DNA from: CAG-411 sp050875145
GTDB lineage: Bacteria > Bacillota > Clostridia > Lachnospirales > Lachnospiraceae
Length of the DNA: 64,000 nucleotides
Direction of reading: 5' to 3'
Assembly (NCBI GenBank): GCA_050875145.1
Contig: JBNMLH010000005.1
Coordinates: forward strand, 1 to 64,000
The position numbers were made by a program, and so were the translations under genes. Positions within the stretch are counted from its first letter, which is position 1; every line of letters starts with the position of its first letter. Positions 8,289 to 17,432 of the stretch are shown one piece after another. The notes beneath the pieces were generated by a model. The model worked only from the letters and a program-made list of their open reading frames with translations, was not told where the DNA came from and made no database searches.

Positions 8289-9085
8289 TATAGGTCCAGA
8301 CTGTCATTTCCAGCAGTCTTTATCATTTCTTCGCGACATGACAGTACCAGTCCATCTATTGCGGTAAGGTGATGAAGCATCTTATTTTCAAATTGGTGGA
8401 TTGGCAGGAGAACGCCTAGTTCATCAAAAGATTTCCCGGATTTTGTACCTGTTTCCTGCCCATAGAACACAATAGCAGAAAATGCTTCTTTTTGTATTTT
8501 GTGAAAAGTAGACCAAATCATATCATATGCCTGTGCTTCCGTTAGATTCAGTTTTTTGGTATCGGGTAAAGCATATAATATAAATATGCCCCTTTCTTTA
8601 TTTTCTTTTTTTTCACAGATATTCATAGAATTTGTATAATAGCGGACAAGGTCGTATCCATCTGCCAAATATAATTTCGAACGAGGAGCAGCAGAGTGTG
8701 CCTTGTAGATTTCGTAAAATTTTTTATATTCATGTTTAGAGACCAGTTTCTTTTTTGATTCCAAAAGGTTTCCTTCCACATCTGTAAGAAGAACCGGGTT
8801 TTCCCCAGATTTTCCGTGAAAGCGTTTTGGAATTAAGTAAGCCTCCTTTAGTAGGTCAAACATACTGCGGTTGCATAGTTCCAGCAATAATGCACTGACG
8901 TCTCCATTTTTGTATGCATAAAGTAGAACTTCTGCAAAATGATGTGGATCTGGGTCAATGTACATGTTGTCATCGCATAAATGATCATAAAATGTTTCAA
9001 GAAGTCTTTCACAGGATTTATCTGAGGAAAGAATTCTTGAAAATATCTTTTCAACTTCTTCTTCTCTTGGTAGTACTAATGACAT
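8288..9085 (-). CDS. Protein of unknown function, coupled to the ThrE-type exporter
   Basis: A 265-residue protein with no signal peptide or membrane helix. It is mostly alpha-helical with an acidic start and contains VLLTDVEGNLL, PRSKLYLADGYDLVRYY and FDELGVLLPIHQFENKML. No family is recognised. Its stop codon meets the exporter's start, so it is translationally coupled, and a GGGAGATG site precedes its own start. pyrBI lies upstream on the same strand. Confidence 0.6.
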   Translation of the reverse strand: MSLVLPREEEVEKIFSRILSSDKSCERLLETFYDHLCDDNMYIDPDPHHFAEVLLYAYKNGDVSALLLELCNRSMFDLLKEAYLIPKRFHGKSGENPVLLTDVEGNLLESKKKLVSKHEYKKFYEIYKAHSAAPRSKLYLADGYDLVRYYTNSMNICEKKENKERGIFILYALPDTKKLNLTEAQAYDMIWSTFHKIQKEAFSAIVFYGQETGTKSGKSFDELGVLLPIHQFENKMLHHLTAIDGLVLSCREEMIKTAGNDSLDL

Positions 9086-9111
9086 AAGATCATCTCCCTG
9101 TATTTTGTTAC

Positions 9112-9537
9112 TTATTTTTTAACATGTATTTCCTGATTGCAGTAAATACATCTATATTTTTTGGATACGGACATCCGAAATATATGGTCGCAATTGTTTT
9201 CAATACTTGTGATACAACGTGGGTTTTCACACCGAATTACATTTTTAAGTTCCATTGGAGGAATGGGATGAAATTTATTCACCACTTTTCCGTCTTTAAT
9301 CGAAATCAGTGTGATATTTTCATCCAGATAACCTAAAATATCCAGTCGGGGAAGCTTGTCTGCTCCTTCTATTTTAATCAGGTCCTTTTTGCCGTACTTT
9401 TGGCTTTTTACATATTGTAGAAGTGCAATAGATTGATCCATAGCTTCCAGATGCAAAAGATGATAAATATCCATGCCTTTTCCCGCAGTGATATGGTCAA
9501 TTACAATTCCATTTTGAATGGATTCTATATTAAGCAT
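9112..9537 (-). CDS. pyrI: Aspartate carbamoyltransferase regulatory subunit
   Basis: The PyrI chain binds nucleotides (CTP/ATP) and confers allosteric control on the PyrB catalytic trimers in pyrimidine synthesis. The N-terminal allosteric domain starts MLNIESIQNG. The C-terminal zinc-binding domain has four cysteines in CENPRC and CIYC, which link R to C chains. The ATG at 9537 follows GGAGG by 9 nt and is preferred over the TTG at 9543. It overlaps the end of pyrB by 8 nt, the classical pyrBI arrangement. Length (141 aa) is slightly shorter than the enteric protein. Confidence 0.93.
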   Translation of the reverse strand: MLNIESIQNGIVIDHITAGKGMDIYHLLHLEAMDQSIALLQYVKSQKYGKKDLIKIEGADKLPRLDILGYLDENITLISIKDGKVVNKFHPIPPMELKNVIRCENPRCITSIENNCDHIFRMSVSKKYRCIYCNQEIHVKK

Positions 9538-10480
9538 TCTCAAATACCTCCTCTCCCGTTTTAGGGTCCGGAATACCTAGTAGTGCCATGATAAGTGCCA
9601 TGCGAACGTAAACACCATTTTGTACCTGATCAAAATAGGCGGCACGTTTATCCTCATCTACGTCAAGAGAGATTTCATCTACTCTTGGCAATGGATGCAG
9701 AACTGGCATATCGGATGGAGCAAGTTGAAGCTTTTTTCTTGTTAGCATATAACTTCCCTTTAGACGAATATAATCTTCCTCGTTGAAGAAACGTTCCTTT
9801 TGCACGCGTGTCATATACAAAACATCCAGTTTTGGTAAGGTATCTTCCAAGTTACTTACTTCATGATAAGTAGCCTTGACAGGATGTAAAGTATCAGTAA
9901 TAAGATAGTCTGGCACACGAAGTTCGTCTGGGGAAATGAAATAAAATTGATTTCCTGGATAGCGAACAAGGCTGTTTACGAGAGAGTGGACAGTGCGACC
10001 AAATTTTAAGTCCCCGCAAAATCCGATGGTAAGATGGTCTAAGCGACCTTTCTTTTGCCGAATCGTCATCATATCAATTAGAGTTTGGGTGGGATGATTA
10101 TGCCCGCCATCTCCTGCGTTGATAACCGGTACTTTTGCATACATAGAGGCACGAAGTGGAGCCCCTTCTTTTGGATGACGCATTGCAATAATATCGGCGT
10201 AACAGCTTACTACACGAGCCGTGTCTGCAACGGTTTCTCCTTTGGTAGCACTGGATTGTTCAGCACCAGCAAATCCTAAGGTTTGCCCGCCAAGATTTAA
10301 CATGGCGGCCTCAAAAGAAAGGCGTGTTCTTGTACTGGGTTCATAAAAAAGAGTTGCGAGTTTTTTCCCGTCTGCAACATGAGAATACTCGGAGGGCCGC
10401 ATCAAGATGCGATCAGCCAAATCCAAAACTTTATTGGTTTCCTCCAAGGTGAAATCCAATGGATCAATTAAGTGTCTCAT
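9530..10480 (-). CDS. pyrB: Aspartate carbamoyltransferase catalytic subunit
   Basis: Catalyses carbamoyl phosphate plus L-aspartate to N-carbamoyl-aspartate, the committed step of pyrimidine synthesis. The carbamoyl-phosphate loop STRTRLSFE is at residues 49-57. The HPTQTLIDM motif, the SATKGET loop and the HPLPR motif near residue 262 are all present. Length is 316 aa, as expected. It is the first gene of a pyrBI operon. No PyrR-type leader is visible; instead a MITE-like element begins within about 30 bp of its start and may supply its promoter region. Confidence 0.96.
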   Translation of the reverse strand: MRHLIDPLDFTLEETNKVLDLADRILMRPSEYSHVADGKKLATLFYEPSTRTRLSFEAAMLNLGGQTLGFAGAEQSSATKGETVADTARVVSCYADIIAMRHPKEGAPLRASMYAKVPVINAGDGGHNHPTQTLIDMMTIRQKKGRLDHLTIGFCGDLKFGRTVHSLVNSLVRYPGNQFYFISPDELRVPDYLITDTLHPVKATYHEVSNLEDTLPKLDVLYMTRVQKERFFNEEDYIRLKGSYMLTRKKLQLAPSDMPVLHPLPRVDEISLDVDEDKRAAYFDQVQNGVYVRMALIMALLGIPDPKTGEEVFENA

Positions 10481-10507
10481 AGCCGTTCTTCCTTTACTTT
10501 TTAATCG

Positions 10508-10823
10508 TTATTGTTCATATTCTAGTGTGAACCAATGTCATTTACTTAAGTTCAAAATCTTCTTTCACGGGTTGCAATGCCAATATAGCTGCAAAAAACT
10601 GTACGAAAGCCTCGGTACTTCACATTGAACACTTGGCGAAGTATTTTTGAGTCTAGTGTGAAAGCGCACCCTTGCGGTAAATGAGCTGCTAATGTTTTTC
10701 AGCGAATTTAGTACCGCTAGGCTTAAGTCCAAGCGGAAGCGGGTTTTTGAAAGCTATGTTGGCATTGCAACCCTTTCGTAAAAATTCAAGGCTTAAGTAA
10801 ATGACATTGAGCGTGAATAGTAA
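10508..10823. mobile_element. MITE-like element with long imperfect terminal inverted repeats
   Basis: The left arm (about 10534-10590: AATGTCATTTACTTAAG ... GGTTGCAATGCCAATATAGCT) is matched by the reverse complement of the right arm (about 10752-10809) over nearly 60 bp with few mismatches. Outer ends GTTATTGTTCAT and GTGAATAGTAAC also match. The centre is non-coding. A partial copy of the arm lies at 16614-16660. The element fills the space between pyrB and a divergent LysR gene, so it probably influences both. Length, inverted ends and no coding capacity fit a MITE. The family is unidentified. Confidence 0.65.
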
Positions 10824-10854
10824 CTTCAATCTTCTTATCTAAAGTGATTATAAT

Positions 10855-10884
10855 TTGACATTTGTGATAAGTAAAATGTATTAT
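10855..10884 (+). promoter_or_regulatory. Promoter of the first LysR gene
   Basis: TTGACA at 10855-10860 and TATTAT at 10879-10884 with an 18-bp spacer, just outside the right end of the MITE-like element. Confidence 0.5.
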
Positions 10885-10928
10885 TGATATAGTAGAAATA
10901 ATTATTTGATATAGTGGGGAAAGGGTTT

Positions 10929-11834
10929 ATGAATGTAAATTTTGAATACTATAGAATTTTTTATTATGTGGCAAAATACAGCAATTTTACAAAGGCGGCG
11001 CATGCATTAAATAGTAGTCAGCCGAATGTTACGCGTGCCATGAATTGTCTGGAGCATGAATTAAACTGTACGTTGTTTATTCGAACAAATCGAGGCGTTT
11101 GTTTAACACCCGAAGGTGAAATGCTTTATACCAGAGTTTCGGCAGCTATGATGCAGATTCAGCAGGCAGAGGAGGAATTGTCTGAAAGAGTGGGATTAGA
11201 ACATGGTAGTGTTTCGATTGGTGCAAGTGAAACGGCTTTAAATATATATTTGTTGGACCGTCTGAAAAAGTTTCATATGGAATATCCCGGTGTTCGATTA
11301 AAAATCTGTAATCATTCTACTCCACAGGCAATTCGTTCTGTGCGTAGTGGAGAGATTGATTTTGCGGTAGTTACGACGCCAACCAATTTGGGGACAGAGT
11401 TAAAAGAGATAAAACTTCAGGCATTCCAAGAAATTTTAATTGGAGGAAAAACCTTTACTGCGCTTGCAGATAGAAAGTTATCCGTTAAAGATTTGAAGGA
11501 ATTTCCATTGATTTGTCTGGGAAAGGAAACCACAACCTATCATTTTTATTCGCAGCTATTTCAATCCTATGGAATAGAATTGATACCCGATACGGAGGCA
11601 GCTACAACAGATCAGGTCTTGCCATTGGTAAAGAGCGAGCTGGGCTTAGCCTTTCTACCGAAAAAAATGGCACAGGAGGCAATCAAAAAGCGTGAAATTG
11701 TTTTACTTACGTTAAAAGAAGAGATTCCCAATCGGTATGTATGCATGGTGTATGATTCCAAACGCCCTATGAATGTGGCAGCACAGAAATTAAAAAAGAT
11801 ATTATTAGAAGAAGAGAAAAAGGAAAGCAGGTGA
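10929..11834 (+). CDS. LysR-family transcriptional regulator
   Basis: A 301-residue regulator. The N-terminal winged helix-turn-helix (FTKAAHALNSSQPNVTRAM, residues about 18-36) is followed by a LysR effector domain (HGSVSIGAS ... RSGEIDFAVV). The ATG at 10929 is preferred because GGGGAAAGG lies just before it; GTG at 10914 is within that site. It is followed after 9 nt by a second LysR gene in the same direction, so they are likely co-transcribed. The target is unknown; candidates are the downstream methyltransferase gene or the divergent pyrBI operon. Confidence 0.85.
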   Translation: MNVNFEYYRIFYYVAKYSNFTKAAHALNSSQPNVTRAMNCLEHELNCTLFIRTNRGVCLTPEGEMLYTRVSAAMMQIQQAEEELSERVGLEHGSVSIGASETALNIYLLDRLKKFHMEYPGVRLKICNHSTPQAIRSVRSGEIDFAVVTTPTNLGTELKEIKLQAFQEILIGGKTFTALADRKLSVKDLKEFPLICLGKETTTYHFYSQLFQSYGIELIPDTEAATTDQVLPLVKSELGLAFLPKKMAQEAIKKREIVLLTLKEEIPNRYVCMVYDSKRPMNVAAQKLKKILLEEEKKESR

Positions 11835-11843
11835 AATCCGAAT

Positions 11844-12743
11844 ATGACATTACAACAATTAAAGTATGTAATAACGGTAGCGGAAACAGGAACCATTACG
11901 GAAGCAGCAAACCGATTGTATATTTCCCAACCCAGTCTTACCAATGCAATCCATGATCTGGAAAAAGAAATGAATCTTGTTATCTTTAACAGGAGCAATA
12001 AAGGAATCAGTCTTTCTAAAGAAGGGGATGATTTTTTAGGATATGCAAGACAGGTGTTAGAGCAGGCAGCAATTCTTGAGGACAAATTTAAGGGGAAAAA
12101 TGGTGGTAAAAAGCAGTTTTGTGTATCTACCCAACACTACTCTTTTGCAGTAAATGCGTTTGTAGATTTAATCAAGGAATATGGACAGGAGGAATATGAT
12201 TTCAGTCTGCGGGAAACACAGACCTATGAAATCATAGAGGATGTAGCACGAATGAAAAGCGAAATAGGCATCTTATTTTTGAATGATTTTAATGAGAAAG
12301 TGTTATTGAAAATCTTAAAATCCCATGATTTGGAGTTTTATCCATTATTTCTTGCAAAGCCTCATGTATTTATCAGCAGGATGCATCCTCTTGCAAGAAA
12401 AAAGGTCATTACAAACAAAGAACTGGAGCAGTTCCCTTACCTCTCATTTGAACAGGGAGAGCATAATTCTTTTTATTTTTCAGAAGAGATTTTTTCCTCA
12501 TCAGAACGCAAGAAAAATATACGTGTAAGGGATCGGGCAACGTTGTTTAACCTGTTGATTGGATTAAATGGGTACACCGTATGTAGTGGTGTAATTGATG
12601 AAAACTTAAACGGAAAGGATATTATAGCAGTTCCTTTGGCAGATGAGAGTGACATGCGAATTGGTTATATTGCACATAGAAAGGGAATGCGTAGCAGATT
12701 GGGAGCGACCTATTTAGAAGCAATAAAAAAATATTTGGAGTAA
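11844..12743 (+). CDS. LysR-family transcriptional regulator, probable regulator of the MetE-like gene
   Basis: A 299-residue LysR protein with winged helix-turn-helix ITEAANRLYISQPSLTNAI (residues about 17-35) and an effector domain with RMKSEIGILFL. It ends with a strong terminator and stands just upstream of a methionine-synthase-like gene whose control region has a dyad of LysR type at 12820-12845. LysR control of methionine or cysteine genes is common, so control of that gene is a reasonable inference. Confidence 0.85.
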   Translation: MTLQQLKYVITVAETGTITEAANRLYISQPSLTNAIHDLEKEMNLVIFNRSNKGISLSKEGDDFLGYARQVLEQAAILEDKFKGKNGGKKQFCVSTQHYSFAVNAFVDLIKEYGQEEYDFSLRETQTYEIIEDVARMKSEIGILFLNDFNEKVLLKILKSHDLEFYPLFLAKPHVFISRMHPLARKKVITNKELEQFPYLSFEQGEHNSFYFSEEIFSSSERKKNIRVRDRATLFNLLIGLNGYTVCSGVIDENLNGKDIIAVPLADESDMRIGYIAHRKGMRSRLGATYLEAIKKYLE

Positions 12744-12745
12744 TC

Positions 12746-12786
12746 GGGTTATCCATAGCTTAAAACTATGGATAACCCTCATTTTT
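12746..12786 (+). terminator. Rho-independent terminator after the LysR pair
   Basis: Perfect 13-bp stem GGGTTATCCATAG / CTATGGATAACCC with a 7-nt loop, then CATTTTTA. Confidence 0.85.
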
Positions 12787-12819
12787 ATGTATTTTGCAAT
12801 AACATCGGTTCCAGCTATA

Positions 12820-12848
12820 ATAAGGACAACTACTAGATGTCTTATAAT
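12820..12848 (+). promoter_or_regulatory. Candidate LysR operator and promoter of the MetE-like gene
   Basis: ATAAGGACA (12820-12828) and TGTCTTAT (12838-12845) form a spaced dyad, and TATAAT (12843-12848) overlaps its right half. A second TATAAT lies at 12816. The rest of the 12787-13030 leader shows no conserved riboswitch. Confidence 0.4.
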
Positions 12849-13030
12849 TATGTACTCTTGAAATCTACATAAGTTGAATCATGCTGGCTATATTTTCGAT
12901 ATACCATTTCCATTTTCTCGTCTTACACACCGTGTACGCGCTGCGAAAATGTTATTGTATATCAAAAATCTATCTCAGAATTTTTCGATTAGTAAATTCC
13001 CAGAGTACATTAAGAAATGGAGGAAATACA

Positions 13031-14149
13031 ATGAGCAATTTACAGACACCTTTTCGATATGATTTTGTAGGAAGTTTTTTAAGACCGCAGGCGCTTAAGG
13101 ATGCAAAGGCAGCATATAAAGCTGGAAAAATGAACAAAGAAGAATTGGATCATATTGTAAATGAGGAAATAAAAAAGATTGTAGCAAAACAAAAGGAACT
13201 TGGATTTCATGTAATTACAGATGGAGAGTTTAGAAGAACATTCTGGCATTTAGATTTTATGTGGGGATTGGAAGGCGTTGCACATGAAAACACAGGAAAG
13301 GGTGTACAGTTTCATGACGAACTGGCAGCTCTTGACGATACCTATCTTGTAGGTAAAATTAAGGCAAAAGCACATCCCTTTGTAGAATATTTTAAATATT
13401 TAAAGCAATTTGAGGATGAAAATACGGTAGCAAAGTATACAATTCCAGCACCAGCGCAGACATTTCAGCAGATGATTGTTCCAATCAATTTGGAAAATAC
13501 AAGAAAGTATTATGCTACGAATGAAGAATTGATACAGGATATTGGTGTGGCATATCAGGAAGTAATCAAACAATTTTATGATGCAGGATGTCGTAACCTT
13601 CAGTTTGATGATTGTACCTGGGGTGCAGTTGTAGGGGATGCCGCAAAGCAGAGATACAAAGCACTTGGAATTGATATAGAGGATGTAAAAGCACAGCTTC
13701 TTGCAGTAAATAATCTTGCATTGGAAGGAAAACCAGAGGATATGGTGATTACATCACATATTTGTAGAGGAAATTATCATTCTACATTCTTTACAAGCGG
13801 ACCATATGATACCGTTGCAGATTATGTATTTGCAAAGGAAAATGTAGATGCATTATTCTTAGAATATGATGATGAGAGATCTGGTGGATTTGCTCCACTA
13901 GCAAAGGTTTCACCAGATAAAAAGGTTGTTTTGGGACTGATTACTACAAAATCTCCTGTATTAGAGGACAAGGAAAAAGTGATTGCTAGAATTCATGAGG
14001 CAGCAAAGTATGTTCCTTTAGAGAGATTATACTTAAGTCCTCAGTGTGGTTTTGCGTCTTGTGAAATTGGTAATAAGATTACGGAGGAAGAACAATGGGC
14101 AAAGCTGAAATTAGTAAAGGAAATTGCCGAGGAAGTTTGGGGTAAATAA
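13031..14149 (+). CDS. MetE-like (cobalamin-independent) methionine synthase family protein
   Basis: A 372-residue protein equivalent to the catalytic C-terminal half of MetE: a (beta/alpha)8 barrel of the UROD/MetE-like group, cytoplasmic. DGEFRRT (residues 64-70), the zinc-ligand motif HICRGN near residue 243, the glutamate-bearing LEYDDERSG, and SPQCGFAS near the C-terminus are all visible. It probably transfers a methyl group to homocysteine or a related thiol, but the short form lacks the N-terminal half and its methyl donor is uncertain. The start is chosen at 13031 after GGAGGA. It stands alone, between a LysR operator-like dyad and a terminator. Confidence 0.88.
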   Translation: MSNLQTPFRYDFVGSFLRPQALKDAKAAYKAGKMNKEELDHIVNEEIKKIVAKQKELGFHVITDGEFRRTFWHLDFMWGLEGVAHENTGKGVQFHDELAALDDTYLVGKIKAKAHPFVEYFKYLKQFEDENTVAKYTIPAPAQTFQQMIVPINLENTRKYYATNEELIQDIGVAYQEVIKQFYDAGCRNLQFDDCTWGAVVGDAAKQRYKALGIDIEDVKAQLLAVNNLALEGKPEDMVITSHICRGNYHSTFFTSGPYDTVADYVFAKENVDALFLEYDDERSGGFAPLAKVSPDKKVVLGLITTKSPVLEDKEKVIARIHEAAKYVPLERLYLSPQCGFASCEIGNKITEEEQWAKLKLVKEIAEEVWGK

Positions 14150-14163
14150 AAAGAGATAAAAAG

Positions 14164-14216
14164 AATGAGCTGAAATGTAATGTAATAAGATGCATTTCAG
14201 CTCATTTTGATTTTTT
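14164..14216 (+). terminator. Rho-independent terminator after the MetE-like gene
   Basis: AATGAGCTGAAATG pairs exactly with CATTTCAGCTCATT, followed by a T-rich tract. Confidence 0.85.
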
Positions 14217-14487
14217 TCATAAAAACCATCGTCCTTTCATAAGAAAATCTTATATCATATTACAGTCTTATTATAATGTATTATACAACTTATAGTTTGC
14301 TTGTGCAAGCATAGTGTGATAATTGGATCAAGAATACTCATAATTTATTAGAATGTAAAAAATAAATTATTATTGTATGCACTGAGGAGGAAACAAGAGT
14401 AATTAAACAAGGCGGGATGTCCTAAATGTGGAAGCACATAAAAATCACAAATCTTTTTGATAAGATTAGGAAAAAGAGGTGTGTGTA
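14217..14487. other. Intergenic region with a possible small leader ORF
   Basis: AT-rich and without a recognised gene. Just before the next gene, an 20-codon ORF (14427-14489, MWKHIKITNLFDKIRK...) ends in TAATG overlapping the next start, and an overlapping frame holds a zinc-ribbon-like GCPKCGS. Both are too short to be convincing. Confidence 0.25.
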
Positions 14488-15987
14488 ATGAGCATGATTA
14501 GAAAACAATTGTGTATCGGTGGAATGTCCTGTATCAATTGTCAGAACAAGATGGAATATAAATTAAAAAATACGGCTGGAATTGAGAAAGCGACAGTCAG
14601 TTATCAGACTGGACTTTTGGATATTGCTTATGATTCGGATGCGATTACTTTGGAAGAGATACAAAGCATGATTGAGAAAATGGGGTATGAGGTGTTACCA
14701 GAAGGCGATAAAACGGGGACGGATATGGTAAGAATGCTTTCTCTATTGGTGATTATTCTTTCCTTGTATGTACTGTTTCAGCAACTTGGAATTTTGAATG
14801 TATTGGTACCAGGGCAGTTGGCTGATGCAAAAATGGGCTACGGGATGTTATTTATAATTGGATTGCTTACATCGGTTCATTGTATTGCAATGTGTGGTGG
14901 TATTAACCTTTCTCAGTGTATGTTACAGGAGGATAATAGAAAAGAGAAAGGCGGCAGATTTGCAGTGTTTCAATCTTCCTTTTTGTACAATCTGGGGCGT
15001 GTGATTTCCTATACAGTCATTGGATTTTTTCTGGGATTTGTGGGAATGGTAATGGGAGGAGGCTCTAGTGCAGGTGTGTCGGTACTATTCCAAGGTATTT
15101 TAAAGATGATTGCTGGAATCTTTATGGTCATTATGGGTATGAATATACTGGAGATTTTTCCATGGCTGCGACGCTTCAACCTGCATATGCCTAATTTTTT
15201 TGCGGCAATCATTCATAAAAATAAGGAAAAAAACCATCGAGCGTTGTTAGTTGGTATGTTAAATGGACTAATGCCTTGCGGTCCGTTACAAGCAATGCAG
15301 ATTGTAGCACTTGCTTCTGGAAATCCCTTTGTAGGTGCCTTTTCTATGTTCTTATTTAGTTTGGGAACTGTGCCATTGATGTTGGGGCTTGGTTCCCTAG
15401 TGTCTGTGCTAAGTAAAAAGTTTGCAAAAGGAATGATGGCAGTTGGGGCTGTTTTGGTAGTGGTTCTTGGACTAGCCATGTTATCGCAGGGTGGCAGCCT
15501 GTCAGGGCTTCTCCTGCCAAACCAGCTTTTGGGTTTGTTGCTTTTGTCTGCCATGGTTGGAGTGATTGCCAGTATTCCTTTTCGCAGAAATTGGTATCGG
15601 GCAGTCAGTTTGTTTGTGGTAATTGCCATTCTGGTTAGTGGCGATATTTTTCTGAAACAGAGAACGGATTCCATCGGATGGAAAAAGGCGGATGCTACAG
15701 ACACAGATATAGAGATGGTAGATGGAGAGCAGATTATCAGAAGTACCTTGGATTCGGGAAATTATCCTACCATAACAGTGCAGTCTGGGATGCCTGTCAA
15801 ATGGATTATTGATGCACCGAAAGGGTCTATCAACGGTTGTAATTATAAGCTTCTGTTGAAGGAATATGGAATTACCCATACATTTTCGGAGGGAGAAAAT
15901 GTGATTACATTTACCCCGACAAAGTCTGGTACCATTTCCTACACCTGTTGGATGGGGATGATACGAGGGTATATTATAGTGCAATAG
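14488..15987 (+). CDS. HMA domain - TauE/SafE (DsbD-like) membrane - cupredoxin fusion protein
   Basis: A 499-residue three-part membrane protein. Residues about 4-70 form a heavy-metal-associated domain with the metal motif GGMSCINC. Residues about 85-390 are membrane segments of the TauE/SafE or cytochrome-biogenesis-like type, with a conserved CIAMCGG at the start of the core and LMPCGPLQAMQ at the repeat. The last 80 residues form a cupredoxin-like domain with single Cys residues (SINGCNY, YTCWMGM). The family is linked to copper or other metal/thiol transport. The start at 14488 follows AGAGGT. It is probably co-transcribed with the DUF2318 gene and followed by a two-component system, suggesting a metal-responsive unit. 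Confidence 0.8.
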   Translation: MSMIRKQLCIGGMSCINCQNKMEYKLKNTAGIEKATVSYQTGLLDIAYDSDAITLEEIQSMIEKMGYEVLPEGDKTGTDMVRMLSLLVIILSLYVLFQQLGILNVLVPGQLADAKMGYGMLFIIGLLTSVHCIAMCGGINLSQCMLQEDNRKEKGGRFAVFQSSFLYNLGRVISYTVIGFFLGFVGMVMGGGSSAGVSVLFQGILKMIAGIFMVIMGMNILEIFPWLRRFNLHMPNFFAAIIHKNKEKNHRALLVGMLNGLMPCGPLQAMQIVALASGNPFVGAFSMFLFSLGTVPLMLGLGSLVSVLSKKFAKGMMAVGAVLVVVLGLAMLSQGGSLSGLLLPNQLLGLLLLSAMVGVIASIPFRRNWYRAVSLFVVIAILVSGDIFLKQRTDSIGWKKADATDTDIEMVDGEQIIRSTLDSGNYPTITVQSGMPVKWIIDAPKGSINGCNYKLLLKEYGITHTFSEGENVITFTPTKSGTISYTCWMGMIRGYIIVQ

Positions 15988-16025
15988 AAAACATGTGAAA
16001 AATACGGAAGAAAGGGTTAGTAAAA

Positions 16026-16592
16026 ATGAAAAATAAAAATACAAACAAGAAGTCAAGCAATATATTATTGGCTGTTGTGGCAGTCGTTCTTTGCATGAGC
16101 GTAGTTGGAGTTTATATGTTTCAGAAAAATAAGAAAGCAGTTTCTTCGGATAAGACATCTGCTGCAACTTCGGAGACTGTAACCAAAGAGACGAAAAAGG
16201 AGGATGTACAGGTAATTAAAAAGGGAGAAAAGCTGGTGATTGCAGTCAGCGATATTTCTTCTACTGCTCACTTTTATCCGATAGAAGTGGACGGAACCAA
16301 GATGGAAGTGCTTGCGGTTACCGATTCGGAAGGAAATGTTCGTACGGCTTTTAATACCTGCCAGATTTGTTATGGTTCCGGTCATGGATATTATGAACAG
16401 GAAGGATCGGAATTGGTCTGCCAAAATTGCGGGAACCGTTTTACCGTTGACGAGGTAGAGGTACAGTCGGGAGGTTGCAATCCATGGCCGATTTTTTCAG
16501 AAAATAAAACAGTAACGGAGGATAGAATCGAGATTTCCTATGATTTTCTGAAGGAATCGAAAGAAATTTTTTCAAATTGGAAAACCTATTAA
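16026..16592 (+). CDS. DUF2318-type membrane-anchored Cys-rich protein
   Basis: A 188-residue protein with an N-terminal membrane anchor (about residues 13-32), a Ser/Thr/Lys-rich linker, and a DUF2318-like domain with CQIC, CQNCGNRF and SGGCNPWP. These cysteines are likely to bind metal or an Fe-S cluster on the outer face. It starts 38 nt after the TauE/SafE fusion and is likely its partner. DUF2318 proteins are known next to iron or copper uptake genes, so a role in metal delivery is inferred. Confidence 0.75.
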   Translation: MKNKNTNKKSSNILLAVVAVVLCMSVVGVYMFQKNKKAVSSDKTSAATSETVTKETKKEDVQVIKKGEKLVIAVSDISSTAHFYPIEVDGTKMEVLAVTDSEGNVRTAFNTCQICYGSGHGYYEQEGSELVCQNCGNRFTVDEVEVQSGGCNPWPIFSENKTVTEDRIEISYDFLKESKEIFSNWKTY

Positions 16593-16613
16593 TCACCAAA
16601 AAGTTTTCTGTGA

Positions 16614-16662
16614 ACTAATGTCATTTACTCAAGCCTTGAATTTTTATGAAAGAGTTGCTTTG
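16614..16662. repeat. Partial copy of the MITE-like arm
   Basis: AATGTCATTTACTCAAG and the following CCTTGAATTTTTATGAAAG match the right arm of the 10508-10823 element (reverse complement) over about 45 bp, preceded by GTGAACT. The other end is absent, so this is a truncated relic between the DUF2318 gene and the response regulator. Confidence 0.65.
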
Positions 16663-16730
16663 CACATTGAAAAAGCGAAAGGCAGTAATTATAATACTTG
16701 TAAATGAGAGAAGGAATAGGAGAGAGCAGA

Positions 16731-17432
16731 ATGGCTGATTTGAAAAATATATTGGTAGTGGACGATGAAAAAATGATTCGGGAGGCAGTAGCTTCTTATC
16801 TGGAAAAACAGGGGTTTGAAGCAATGCAGGCAGAAACAGGACGGGAAGCATTGCAAATTTTGGAAAAAGAAACTATTGCATTTGTGATATTAGATTTGAT
16901 GCTTCCAGACTTGTCTGGTGAGGAAGTTTGTGCTACGATTCGCAAGCAATCCCGCGTGCCGATTATTATGCTGACAGCAAAGACGATGGAGAGCGATATG
17001 TTGAATGGGCTAAATCTTGGTGCGGATGACTATATCACCAAACCATTTAGTTTGAAAAATCTCTATGCCCGAATGCAGGCGGTGCTGAGAAGGTCTTCGG
17101 ATGATTTGAAACCACTTGCGGAACGGTTTTCCTGGAATAATGGAGACTTAGTGGTAGATTATGACCGCAAAGAGGTGCATAAAAAGGGAAAATTGATAGC
17201 GGTGACACCGATTGAGTGGAAAATCTTATCTGCCTTTACAAAGTACCCACAAAAATTGTTTACCAGAGAGGATTTAATAGAAATTGCCTTTGATTTAGAT
17301 TTTGCAGGGTATGATCGAGTGGTAGACACTCATGTAAAAAATCTTCGCAAAAAGATTGAGGATGATCCGAAAAAGCCGATTTATATTTGTACCGTTCATG
17401 GTATGGGATATAAGTTTGGAGGTGTGGTGTAA
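16731..17432 (+). CDS. OmpR-family response regulator
   Basis: A 233-residue regulator. The receiver domain has the acidic pocket VVDDEK and phospho-acceptor aspartate in VILDLMLPD, with K in ITKPFS. The C-terminal winged-helix DNA-binding domain ends RVVDTHVKNLRKKIE ... VHGMGYKF. The start at 16731 is chosen because AGGAGAG precedes it. Its stop overlaps the kinase start by one base. The neighbouring metal-type membrane genes upstream are plausible targets. Confidence 0.92.
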   Translation: MADLKNILVVDDEKMIREAVASYLEKQGFEAMQAETGREALQILEKETIAFVILDLMLPDLSGEEVCATIRKQSRVPIIMLTAKTMESDMLNGLNLGADDYITKPFSLKNLYARMQAVLRRSSDDLKPLAERFSWNNGDLVVDYDRKEVHKKGKLIAVTPIEWKILSAFTKYPQKLFTREDLIEIAFDLDFAGYDRVVDTHVKNLRKKIEDDPKKPIYICTVHGMGYKFGGVV

